A DNA stretch of 14,628 bases from DATLFS01 sp035540935 (GTDB lineage: Bacteria > Actinomycetota > CADDZG01 > WHSQ01). Within the stretch, counting starts at the first letter, position 1. The number at the start of each line of letters is the position of its first letter. Below, piece by piece: positions 6,271 through 13,994 of the stretch. Below the pieces are notes generated by a model. That model did not search any database and was not told where the DNA came from. It saw only the letters and a program-made list of their open reading frames with translations. The position numbers were made by a program, and so were the translations under genes. Location: assembly GCA_035540935.1 (NCBI GenBank), contig DATLFS010000133.1, positions 1 through 14,628 on the forward strand, written 5' to 3'.

Positions 6271-9200
6271 ATGCTCTACGACCCGGCTCGGTCCGAGCGG
6301 GACGCCTGCGGGATCGGGTTCGTGGCCGACGAGGCCGGCTCGCCGTCTCGCTCGCTGGTCGCCGCTGCACTGGACGCGCTGGCCCGGCTGAAACATCGCG
6401 GGGCGCTCGCCGCCGACGCGAGGACGGGCGACGGTGCCGGCCTGCTCCTTCCCCTCCCGCGCCATCTGCTCACGCAGACCGCCCCTGGGCACGACCCCGC
6501 GCGCGCCGGGATCGCCATGGTCTTCCTCGATCCCGAAGAGCCGGAGCACGCTCGCGCGCTGGTGGAGCGAGCGCTGTGTGAGACGAGCCTCATCTTCGGG
6601 GGATGGCGCGCCATCCCCGTGGACGAAGGCGCGCTCGGTGACGGCGCGCGCTCGACCCTTCCGGTCATCGAGCAAGCGACGATGCTGCTCCCGGCGGGCT
6701 GCGATCTGGACGAGGGCGAACGGCGGGCTTTCCGCGCTCGACGGGCGATCGAACGACTCGCGCGCGAGGAGATGCTGCGCGTCTACCCGGTGTCCGTCTC
6801 CTTCCGAACGATCACGTACAAGGCCCTATGTGCCGCCGACCGCCTCGCCGACTTCTACATCGACCTCGCCGACGAAAGGACGGAGGCGTGGTTCGCGCTC
6901 TTCCACTCGCGCTACTCGACCAACACCGCGCCCACATGGGAGCGGGCGCAGCCGTTCCGCTTCCTCGCGCACAACGGCGAGATCAACACGATCAAGGGAA
7001 ACGTCGCCGCGATGCGGGCGCGCGAGCGCGAGCTCGCAGCCGACGGCGTGGTCCCGGAGGAGGACCTTCGGCCGGCGATCGACGCCTCTTCGAGTGACTC
7101 CGGGATGCTCGATGAGGCGCTCGAGCTCATCACTCGCGGGGGTCGCGGCCTGATCCACGCCGCCACGATGCTCGTCCCGCCGGCGTGGGAGGGGGATACG
7201 AGACTCCCCCCACACGTACATGACTTCTTTCGATTCCACTCCTGTCTGATCGAGCCGTGGGACGGACCCGCCGGTCTGGTCTTCGCCGACGGTCTGCGCG
7301 TCGGGGCCATGCTCGACCGCAACGGTCTCCGTCCCCTTCGGGTCGCCGTGTGCGAAGACGGCTTCGTCGCCGTCGCCAGCGAGGCGGGTGCGGTCGACAC
7401 GAACGGCCACGGGCACGTCGAACGCACCAGGCTCGGCCCCGGCGAGATCCTGTGCGTCGACCCCGCCGCGGGCGGCCTCATCCGCGACGCGGCGGTGAAG
7501 GAGCGGCTCGCGCGCCGGCGGCCGTTCGGCGACTGGATCCGCCACCACCTCGTGACGGCCTCGCCCGGCGACCCCGTGGAGCGCGCCGCCACCGACGTGA
7601 CGCGGCGCCAGGTCGCGGCCGGCTTCTCGAAGGAAGAGATGACGGTGGTCCTGCGACCGATGGCGATCGAGGGTCGCGAGCCGACCTCCTCGATGGGCGA
7701 CGACACCGCCCAGCCGCCTCTCGCCACCTACGCGCGGCCGGTCTTCTCGTTCTTCAAACAGCGCTTCGCGCAGGTGACCAACCCCGCGATGGATCATCTC
7801 CGTGAGCGACACGTCATGTCGCTCACGACGAGGCTCGGCCGGCGCGCCCCCCTTCTCGCCGAGATGCCGGAGGCGGCGGCGCTGCGCGACTACGCCTCGT
7901 TCCTCCTCTTCCCCTCCGGCGTGGCGGAGCTGGAAAGCCTGGGAGCCGTGGTGCTGGATGCCACCTTCGATCTGCTCGACGGACCGGACGGCCTCCGCCC
8001 CGCCTGCTCGCGTCTCGCCGAGGAAGCAGAAGCCGCGGTGCGGGCGGGCGCGGAGTTCCTCGTCCTGACCGACCGAGGGATGAGTCCCGACCGAGTCGCG
8101 GTACCGAGTGCGCTCGCCGCCGGCGCGGTCCACCACCACCTCGTGCGTTCGGGGCTGCGGTTCCGCGCCGGTCTGGTGGTAGACGCCGACGACCCGCGGG
8201 AGACGCATCACTTCGGGGTCTTGCTCACCAACGGCGCCGACATGATCTGCCCGCGGCTCGTCTTCGACTCGATCGCCGGTCTGGCCGCGGGAGGCCGCCT
8301 CGGCGGCGGCGTGTCCTCCGGCGACGGCCAGCGGAACTTCGCCCACGCCGTCGAGGAGGGCGTCCTCAAGGTGATGTCGAAGATGGGCATCGCCACCGTC
8401 GACTCCTACCGCGGCGCGCAGGTGATCGAGGCGATCGGTCTGGGGAGCGACGTGATCGAGATGTGCTTCCCGGGCGTGTCGTCGCCGCTCGGCGGCCTCT
8501 CGTTCGTGGAGCTCGGCGCCGACGCGGTCCTCCGCCACGGGCGTGCGTACGGCGCGAAGCCGCAGCTGGTCAACCTCGGGATCGTCAAGCACAAGAGCGG
8601 GGGCGAAGCCCACGCCCTCGACCCCGAGGTCGTAGGTGCGCTGCGCGAGGCGGCCGCAGGCGGAGACGAAGCCGCGGCGCACGAGCTACGGCGCGCCGTC
8701 GGGGGCGACCGGCGGGCTTACGAGCGGTTCGCTGCGATCGTGAACGGGCGCAGCCCGATGGAGCCGCGCGACCTGCTCGAGCCGGTCGCGGCGGGCCCGG
8801 CGATCCCGATCGACGAGGTCGAGGCCGAGGAACAGATCGTGCGCCGGTTCTCGAGCGGAGCGATGTCGCACGGCGCCCTGAGTGCGGAGGCTCACGAGAC
8901 GGTGGCGCGCGCGTTCAACCTCCTCGGCGCGGAGGCGAACTCCGGAGAGGGCGGCGAGGCGCCGGAGCGTTACCGCGACGAGCGGAATTGCGGGATCAAG
9001 CAGGTGGCGTCCGGCCGGTTCGGCGTCACCCCGTCCTACCTCGTCCGCGCCCGCGAGCTGCAGATCAAGATCGCGCAGGGCTCGAAGCCCGGAGAGGGCG
9101 GGCAGCTCCCGGCCACGAAGGTGTCGGTGGAGATCGCGCGCCTCCGTCACACGGTGCCGGGGATCGGGCTGATCTCGCCTCCACCGCACCACGACATCTA

Positions 9201-10683
9201 TTCGATCGAGGATCTCGCCCAGCTCGTCTTCGACCTGAAGCAGGCGAACCCGCAGGCAGCGGTCTCGGTCAAGCTCGTCGCCAGCGAGGGCATCGGCACG
9301 ATCGCGGCCGGAGTGGTGAAGGCTCTCGCCGACGTCGTCCACATCGCCGGCGGCGACGGCGGCACCGGCGCCTCGCCGCTCTCCTCGATCAAGAACGCAG
9401 GGCTGCCGTGGGAGGTTGGTCTCGCCGAGACGCAGCAGGCGCTCTCGGTCAACGGCCTACGCGGACGAGCTCGTCTGCGCGTCGACGGCGGGTTGAAGAC
9501 CGGACGCGACATCGTCGTCGCCGCCCTTCTAGGTGCCGACGAGTTCTCCTTCGGCACCGCTCTCCTCGTGGCGGAGGGGTGCATCCTCGTACGAACGTGC
9601 CACCGCAACACCTGTCCGGTCGGCATCGCGACTCAGGACCCTTCGCTGCGAGCGAGGTTCGCCGGGACGCCGGAGCAGGTGGCGGCGTATCTCCTGATGG
9701 TGGCCGGTGAGGTACGGAGGTTGCTGGCCGACCTGGGTCTGCGCTCGCTCGGCGACGCCGTCGGGCGCACCGACCTCCTGAGCACACGCATCACCGGCGA
9801 CGCGCGCCGCGACTCGCTCGATCTGCGCCCACTGCTGGCGCCGCCCGGCGCCGAACGTAGCCACGTCGCGCCGGTCGCGCTTCAGCGTCCGCGCTCGCCC
9901 CTCGGCGACCGGGTCTGCGAGGACGCGCTGGGCGCACTCGCCGAAGGGCGTCTCGCCGACAACCACTACGAGATCACCACGGCGGACCGAGCCGTTGGCG
10001 CGCGCCTCGGCGCGCTCATCGCCGATCGCTTCGGGGGCGACGGGGCGCCGGCCCCCGTCCGCGCGAGGTTCGAGGGGTCCGCCGGGCAATCGTTCGGGGC
10101 GTTCCTCTCCGCGGGAGTCGAGATGATCCTCACCGGCGAGGCCAACGACTACGTCTGCAAGGGCATGGCCGGAGGGAAGGTCGTGATCCGTCCGCCCGCG
10201 GGGGACGCGGGGCGTCCGACGCTCGCCGGCAACACCGTTCTCTACGGCGCGACCGGAGGGTCGCTCTTCATCGCCGGGCGCGCCGGCGAGCGTTTCGCGG
10301 TGCGTAACTCCGGCGCGGTTGCGGTGGTAGAGGGAACCGGAGATCACGCGTGCGAATACATGACCGGCGGGGCGGTCGTGATACTCGGCCCCACCGGCAA
10401 CAACCTCGGCGCCGGGATGAGCGGCGGCGAGATCTACGTGTTCGACCCACTCGACGAACTCGAGGGGCGCCTCAACCGACAACTGGTGGCGGCGTACGCG
10501 CCGACGCGCGGGCAGCTCGAGTCGCTCCGGCGCGTCCTCGGTCGCCACCACCAAGCCACGGGCTCACCGCTCGCCCGGCAGGTGCTACACGACTGGAAGC
10601 GCGCCTCGAAGGCGTTCAGACGGGTCGCGCCCGTGGCCGAGGTGGCGCGGTTGGAAGCACTGTTCGAAGGCGCTGCGGCCTAG
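6271..10683 (+). CDS. gltB: Glutamate synthase large subunit (GOGAT alpha)
   Basis: 1470 aa. The enzyme hydrolyses glutamine and channels the ammonia to 2-oxoglutarate, making two glutamates, in the cytoplasm. Starting at ATG 6271, a 12-residue propeptide precedes CGIGFVADEAG, so Cys13 would become the N-terminal nucleophile. Domains in order: class II glutaminase (13 to about 420, with HSRYSTNT and AHNGEINTIKGN), central domain (about 450-735), FMN/synthase domain (about 800-1160, with GSKPGEGGQLP and GGDGGTGASPLSS), 3Fe-4S cysteines C1104, C1110 and C1115 (TCHRNTCPVGIAT), and the GXGXG beta-helix (about 1220-1420). Length is normal and the frame is intact. No gltD small subunit follows; it is either elsewhere or the enzyme uses ferredoxin. 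The gene is divergent from fbpC, has a leader hairpin, and its TAG stop overlaps that of the convergent uracil-DNA glycosylase gene. Confidence 0.97.
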   Translation: MLYDPARSERDACGIGFVADEAGSPSRSLVAAALDALARLKHRGALAADARTGDGAGLLLPLPRHLLTQTAPGHDPARAGIAMVFLDPEEPEHARALVERALCETSLIFGGWRAIPVDEGALGDGARSTLPVIEQATMLLPAGCDLDEGERRAFRARRAIERLAREEMLRVYPVSVSFRTITYKALCAADRLADFYIDLADERTEAWFALFHSRYSTNTAPTWERAQPFRFLAHNGEINTIKGNVAAMRARERELAADGVVPEEDLRPAIDASSSDSGMLDEALELITRGGRGLIHAATMLVPPAWEGDTRLPPHVHDFFRFHSCLIEPWDGPAGLVFADGLRVGAMLDRNGLRPLRVAVCEDGFVAVASEAGAVDTNGHGHVERTRLGPGEILCVDPAAGGLIRDAAVKERLARRRPFGDWIRHHLVTASPGDPVERAATDVTRRQVAAGFSKEEMTVVLRPMAIEGREPTSSMGDDTAQPPLATYARPVFSFFKQRFAQVTNPAMDHLRERHVMSLTTRLGRRAPLLAEMPEAAALRDYASFLLFPSGVAELESLGAVVLDATFDLLDGPDGLRPACSRLAEEAEAAVRAGAEFLVLTDRGMSPDRVAVPSALAAGAVHHHLVRSGLRFRAGLVVDADDPRETHHFGVLLTNGADMICPRLVFDSIAGLAAGGRLGGGVSSGDGQRNFAHAVEEGVLKVMSKMGIATVDSYRGAQVIEAIGLGSDVIEMCFPGVSSPLGGLSFVELGADAVLRHGRAYGAKPQLVNLGIVKHKSGGEAHALDPEVVGALREAAAGGDEAAAHELRRAVGGDRRAYERFAAIVNGRSPMEPRDLLEPVAAGPAIPIDEVEAEEQIVRRFSSGAMSHGALSAEAHETVARAFNLLGAEANSGEGGEAPERYRDERNCGIKQVASGRFGVTPSYLVRARELQIKIAQGSKPGEGGQLPATKVSVEIARLRHTVPGIGLISPPPHHDIYSIEDLAQLVFDLKQANPQAAVSVKLVASEGIGTIAAGVVKALADVVHIAGGDGGTGASPLSSIKNAGLPWEVGLAETQQALSVNGLRGRARLRVDGGLKTGRDIVVAALLGADEFSFGTALLVAEGCILVRTCHRNTCPVGIATQDPSLRARFAGTPEQVAAYLLMVAGEVRRLLADLGLRSLGDAVGRTDLLSTRITGDARRDSLDLRPLLAPPGAERSHVAPVALQRPRSPLGDRVCEDALGALAEGRLADNHYEITTADRAVGARLGALIADRFGGDGAPAPVRARFEGSAGQSFGAFLSAGVEMILTGEANDYVCKGMAGGKVVIRPPAGDAGRPTLAGNTVLYGATGGSLFIAGRAGERFAVRNSGAVAVVEGTGDHACEYMTGGAVVILGPTGNNLGAGMSGGEIYVFDPLDELEGRLNRQLVAAYAPTRGQLESLRRVLGRHHQATGSPLARQVLHDWKRASKAFRRVAPVAEVARLEALFEGAAA
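7801..7827. repeat. Perfect 10-bp inverted repeat inside gltB
   Basis: CGTGAGCGAC (7801-7810) and GTCGCTCACG (7818-7827) are separated by 7 bases, within codons for RERHVMSLTT, a segment I take to be conserved in GltB. Possibly chance constrained by protein coding; no function assigned. Confidence 0.4.
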
Positions 10684-11369
10684 AACGCCAGCCGGCGCGC
10701 GCGCAGGAACACGCCGTCGAGCATCGGCTCCGTCAGCCGGCCGGTGAAGGTGTTCTGCTGACTCGGGTGATAAGAGCCCAAGAGGGTCACGTCGCCGACG
10801 CATGTCTCCGCCCCATGTGCGAAGCGCGGCTTCGGGCGCGAGCGGGGGGCGCCCGCCGCCGCCAACCCACGCAACGCCGCATCCCATGCGAAACCGCCCA
10901 GCGCGACGACCACCCTCACGTCCGGCAACAGCCGCAGCTCCTCCACGAGATACGGATGGCACGTGTCGCGCTCCTCCGTCGTCGGTTTGTTGTCCGGAGG
11001 CGCGCACCGCACCGCGGCGGTGATCCACATCCCGTCGAGGCGCAAACCGTCACCGGGACGCACCGACTCCGGTTGATTGGCGAAACCGCAGCGATGCAGC
11101 GACGCGAACAGCCAGTCGCCCGAGCGGTCTCCGGTGAAGATGCGGCCCGTGCGGTTCCCTCCGTGGGCCGCAGGCGCCAGCCCGACCACCAAGACGCGCG
11201 CATGAGGATCGCCGAAGGCCGGCACCGGGCGCGCCCAGTACTCCTCGTGCGCGAACGCGGCGCGCTTCGTGCGCGCCACCTCCTCGCGCCATGAGACGAG
11301 GCGCGGGCAGGCAACGCAACGAGAGATGCGCTCTTGCAGCGCGTGCACCGGAGATAGGGTCGGGTCCAT
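10680..11369 (-). CDS. udgB: Uracil-DNA glycosylase, family 5 (UdgB-type, Fe-S)
   Basis: 229 aa DNA repair enzyme that removes uracil and, in family 5, often hypoxanthine or other deaminated bases, starting base excision repair. Four cysteines placed for a 4Fe-4S cluster are C18 and C21 (RCVACPRL), C122 (VRCAPPDN) and C137 (DTCHPY). The active-site motif GLAPAAHGGNRTGR (residues 63-76) lacks the catalytic Asp/Glu of other families, as expected for family 5, and the second motif is SYHPSQQNTFTGRLT near residue 200. The ATG at 11369 lacks a clear Shine-Dalgarno and lies inside a small inverted repeat. The gene is convergent with gltB, sharing CTAG for both stops, and divergent from the DUF554 gene. 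High-GC genomes often carry this enzyme in addition to family 1 or 4 enzymes. Confidence 0.92.
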   Translation of the reverse strand: MDPTLSPVHALQERISRCVACPRLVSWREEVARTKRAAFAHEEYWARPVPAFGDPHARVLVVGLAPAAHGGNRTGRIFTGDRSGDWLFASLHRCGFANQPESVRPGDGLRLDGMWITAAVRCAPPDNKPTTEERDTCHPYLVEELRLLPDVRVVVALGGFAWDAALRGLAAAGAPRSRPKPRFAHGAETCVGDVTLLGSYHPSQQNTFTGRLTEPMLDGVFLRARRLAF

Positions 11370-11387
11370 ATGGCAGGAGAGACCCTA
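11355..11387. repeat. Inverted repeat around the uracil-DNA glycosylase start
   Basis: Arms TAGGGTC (11355-11361) and GACCCTA (11381-11387) flank a 19-nt loop that contains the 8-bp palindrome CCATATGG at 11366-11373, which spans the ATG. It could be an operator or an mRNA hairpin exposing the start codon in its loop; neither is proven. Confidence 0.35.
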
Positions 11388-11433
11388 GTGCGCGCCGCGT
11401 GAGACATCGCGCGCTCCTAACGATCGGCCGCCG

Positions 11434-12168
11434 ATGACCGGGCTCGGAACCCTGATCAACATGCTCACGGTGGCTGCCGGCGGCACCGCCGGGCTTCTCC
11501 TCGGCGACCGCCTCCCCGAGCGCATGCGCGGCACGATCATGCAGGCTCTCGGCCTGGCGACCATCGCGGTCGCGGTGACCGGGCTCGAGCCGCTCGTCGA
11601 CCCCGTCCGCGGCCTTCGCCGATTCGTCATCCTGATCGCCTCTTTGATCGTCGGCGGCTTGATCGGCGAGGCGCTGCGGCTCGAGGAGCGACTGGAGGCG
11701 CTCGGAGAACGCGTGCGCGGCCGCTTCGCCTCCCACGACCGCGCCCCGTCCGCGGACGATCACTCGCCGTTCGTGGAGGGCTTCGTCATCGCGTCCACCC
11801 TCTTCTGCGTGGGCCCGCTGACCGTCCTCGGCGCGATCGAAGACGGTGTCGGCGGCAGCATCCGGCTCCTCGTCGTGAAGTCGGCGCTCGACGGCTTCGC
11901 CTCGCTCGGGCTCGCCTCCGTCTACGGCCCCGGGGTCCTCGCGTCGCTGCTCGTCATCCTCGTCTACCAAGGCGGTCTCACGCTGGCCGCGGCGTGGGTC
12001 GACGCGCTGCTCACGCCGGAGATCCTCGCCCAGCTCGGCGCCACCGGAAGCCTGCTCGTCCTGGGGATCGCGTTGCGGCTGCTCGAGCTCAAAGAGGTGC
12101 GGGTCGTGGCGCTGATGCCGGCGGTCGTGATCGCGCCGGCGGCGGCTGCGGTCGTCGCCGCCCTCTGA
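11434..12168 (+). CDS. DUF554 family integral membrane protein
   Basis: 244 aa, strongly hydrophobic, with about seven predicted membrane segments. The N-terminal GTLINMLTVAAGGTAG, the central FCVGPLTVLGAIEDG (near residue 126) and the following KSALDGFASLGLAS are family hallmarks. A charged loop lies around residues 78-108. Function of DUF554 (YdfK/YqgA-type) proteins is not established, though a transport role is often supposed. No convincing Shine-Dalgarno precedes the ATG. It is divergent from the uracil-DNA glycosylase gene with 64 nt between start codons, in which I see no clear promoter pair. Its TGA abuts the stop of the convergent ABC ATPase gene with no gap. Confidence 0.9.
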   Translation: MTGLGTLINMLTVAAGGTAGLLLGDRLPERMRGTIMQALGLATIAVAVTGLEPLVDPVRGLRRFVILIASLIVGGLIGEALRLEERLEALGERVRGRFASHDRAPSADDHSPFVEGFVIASTLFCVGPLTVLGAIEDGVGGSIRLLVVKSALDGFASLGLASVYGPGVLASLLVILVYQGGLTLAAAWVDALLTPEILAQLGATGSLLVLGIALRLLELKEVRVVALMPAVVIAPAAAAVVAAL

Positions 12169-12174
12169 TCAGAG
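12163..12174. repeat. 12-bp palindrome across two abutting stop codons
   Basis: CTCTGATCAGAG is perfectly self-complementary and contains the TGA of the DUF554 gene and, on the other strand, the TGA of the ABC ATPase gene. As a hairpin it would have only a 4-bp stem, so it is a weak terminator at best. Confidence 0.4.
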
Positions 12175-12915
12175 AACGTGCGAGAGGAAGTCCTTCGTCC
12201 GGTCGTCCTTCGGGTTGTCGAAGATCTCCCGCGGCGGCCCGTCCTCCACGATCCTGCCGCCATCGGTGAAGATCATCCGCGTCCCGACCTCCCGCGCGAA
12301 GCCCATCTCATGGGTCACGACGACCATCGTCATCCCCTCGTCGGCCAGGCGCTTCATCGCGTCGAGCACCTCCTGGACGAGTTCCGGATCGAGAGCCGAC
12401 GTCACCTCGTCGAAGAGCATGAGTTTGGGACGCATCGCGAGGGCGCGGGCGATCGCGATGCGCTGCTGCTGTCCTCCCGAGAGCTGCGACGGATACTCAT
12501 CCGCCTTCTCCGGAAGCCCCATGTGCTCGAGCTCGGCGCGAGCGCGTTCCGCCGCCTCCTTGGCGTCGAGCTTGAGCACCTTGCGCAGGGCGATCGTGAT
12601 GTTCCCCATCGCGGTCATGTGCGGGAACAGATTGAAGGACTGGAAGACGATCCCGATGTCTGTGCGTACCCGGTTGAGGTCGGTGCGGATGTCGGTGATG
12701 TCCTTGCCTTCGAACCACACCTTGCCCTCGGTCGGCTCCTCGAGCATGTTCATCATCCGGAGCAGCGTCGACTTGCCGGAGCCGGACGGCCCGATGATCA
12801 CGACCACGCTGCCTTTCTCCACGGACAGGTCGACGCCCTTGATCACGTGGTTCGCGCCGAACCACTTGTGGACGCCCTCCATCCGGATCAATGCGTCGCC
12901 GCCGGGCGCGCTCAT
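12169..12915 (-). CDS. Polar amino-acid ABC transporter ATP-binding protein (GlnQ/ArtP-type)
   Basis: 248 aa cytoplasmic ATPase powering the importer encoded with it. Walker A is GPSGSGKST (residues 42-50), Q-loop VFQSFNLFPHM, signature LSGGQQQR (145-152), Walker B KLMLFDEVTSALDP (about 163-176; Val after the catalytic Glu is common in this subfamily), and the switch His in VVVTHEMGFAREV. There is no TOBE domain, and the length is standard for polar amino-acid importers (240-260 aa). Its ATG overlaps the permease stop (ATGA), so translation is coupled. It is the last gene of the three-gene unit and meets the DUF554 gene stop to stop. Confidence 0.95.
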   Translation of the reverse strand: MSAPGGDALIRMEGVHKWFGANHVIKGVDLSVEKGSVVVIIGPSGSGKSTLLRMMNMLEEPTEGKVWFEGKDITDIRTDLNRVRTDIGIVFQSFNLFPHMTAMGNITIALRKVLKLDAKEAAERARAELEHMGLPEKADEYPSQLSGGQQQRIAIARALAMRPKLMLFDEVTSALDPELVQEVLDAMKRLADEGMTMVVVTHEMGFAREVGTRMIFTDGGRIVEDGPPREIFDNPKDDRTKDFLSHVL

Positions 12916-13961
12916 CGGTAGCCCGCCCGCAGCTTGTTCTCGAGCATCGTGACGGCGCGGATCAACGGGAGCGTGATCGCGAGATAGCCGATGACCGCCC
13001 CGATGTACATCGTCGCATTGAACCGCTCGGCGTACGCGTCTCGCGCCACCGCGAACAGCTCGCGCCCCTCGAGCGTAAGCCCCAGAACGAACACCAGCGA
13101 GGTGTCCTTGATGAGAATGATGAACTCGTTAGTCAGCGGCGGGATCACGCGTCGGAACGCCTGGGGCAGGATGACGTAGCGCATCGATTGCATGTACGAC
13201 ATGCCCAGCGAGCGCGCCGCCTCGCGTTGGCCGCGCTCGATCGACTGGATACCGCTGCGGAAGATCTCGGCGGAGTACGCGCCCGCGTTCAGGCCGAGGA
13301 CGAGGGCGGCCGTCTGGTAGGTCGAGATCGGGATCCGCATGCCCAGCTTGAGCCCGAAGTAGCCGAAGGCCAGCTGCCACACGAGCGGAGTCCCCCGGAA
13401 GAAGTTGATGTAGGCGCGGGCCGGAGCCCGGACGACGACGCGCTCCGAGAGGATCAAGAGGGCGAGGACGAGGCCCAGGGCGATCCCGAGGGCCTCGCCG
13501 ACGGCGGCCAGGAAGACGGTGTTCTTGGCGCCGTTGACGAAGGCGTCGCCGAACTCTCCCAGCAGCTCGAAGTTGAAGTTCTGCCGCACCGTGAGCGCGA
13601 CGTTCTCGCCCTTGCGGAACGCGTAGAAGACGCCCACGAGCAGGACCGCCTGGACGCCGAGCGCGGCGCCGGACACCGCCGCCTCCCGCGCCGCCTTCGT
13701 CGGCATCCGGCGGTAGGAGGCGAAGCCGGCGATCGCCGCGGCGGCGCCGAGCCCCAGCGCCAGGTTGAGAACCGTTCCCTGCGCCGCGCTGAGGACCGTC
13801 TCGAGCAGGCTCTCCCACGGGGTCGGCCCGTTGAGCCAGACCAGCAGGATCGTCCCGACGAAGAACACCGCGACGCCGCCGGCGCCCACGAGCAGAAGGC
13901 CCAGTGACAGCGCCGTCTGCTCGGAGGTCCATTCGCGGATGCGCTCGCCCCGCGTCTTCAT
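12912..13961 (-). CDS. Polar amino-acid ABC transporter permease, HisM-type, with N-terminal three-helix extension
   Basis: 349 aa inner-membrane permease. The conserved HEQRO/HisM-type domain spans about residues 145-345: GAKNTVFLAAVGEALGIALG, then YINFFRGTPLVWQLAF, and the EAA loop from residue 247 (EAARSLGMS...VILPQAFRRVIPPL). Typical family members are 210-260 aa. Here about 140 extra N-terminal residues carry three further hydrophobic helices near 17-42, 64-82 and 93-113, and precede the usual periplasmic start of the domain (NFNFELL). ATG at 13961 has AGGA about 9 nt upstream, and the gap to the binding-protein gene is 33 nt. It overlaps the ATPase gene by 4 nt. Function of the extension is unknown; a regulatory or assembly role is possible. 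Confidence 0.93.
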   Translation of the reverse strand: MKTRGERIREWTSEQTALSLGLLLVGAGGVAVFFVGTILLVWLNGPTPWESLLETVLSAAQGTVLNLALGLGAAAAIAGFASYRRMPTKAAREAAVSGAALGVQAVLLVGVFYAFRKGENVALTVRQNFNFELLGEFGDAFVNGAKNTVFLAAVGEALGIALGLVLALLILSERVVVRAPARAYINFFRGTPLVWQLAFGYFGLKLGMRIPISTYQTAALVLGLNAGAYSAEIFRSGIQSIERGQREAARSLGMSYMQSMRYVILPQAFRRVIPPLTNEFIILIKDTSLVFVLGLTLEGRELFAVARDAYAERFNATMYIGAVIGYLAITLPLIRAVTMLENKLRAGYR

Positions 13962-13994
13962 GTGGAAGTCCTGGTGGAGAAGGCTCCCCGCGCC

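Noticed and set aside
6826..8682. Long minus-strand open frame (618 codons) opposite gltB
   Set aside because: Arg/Glu/Asp/His-rich and motif-free, and it lies entirely opposite conserved glutamate synthase coding sequence.
12163..12174. Bidirectional terminator at the DUF554/ATPase junction
   Set aside because: The palindrome gives only a 4-bp stem with no T-run, too weak to call a terminator.
12891..13907. Plus-strand open frame opposite the amino-acid permease gene
   Set aside because: Highly charged, repetitive composition mirroring a hydrophobic membrane protein on the other strand.
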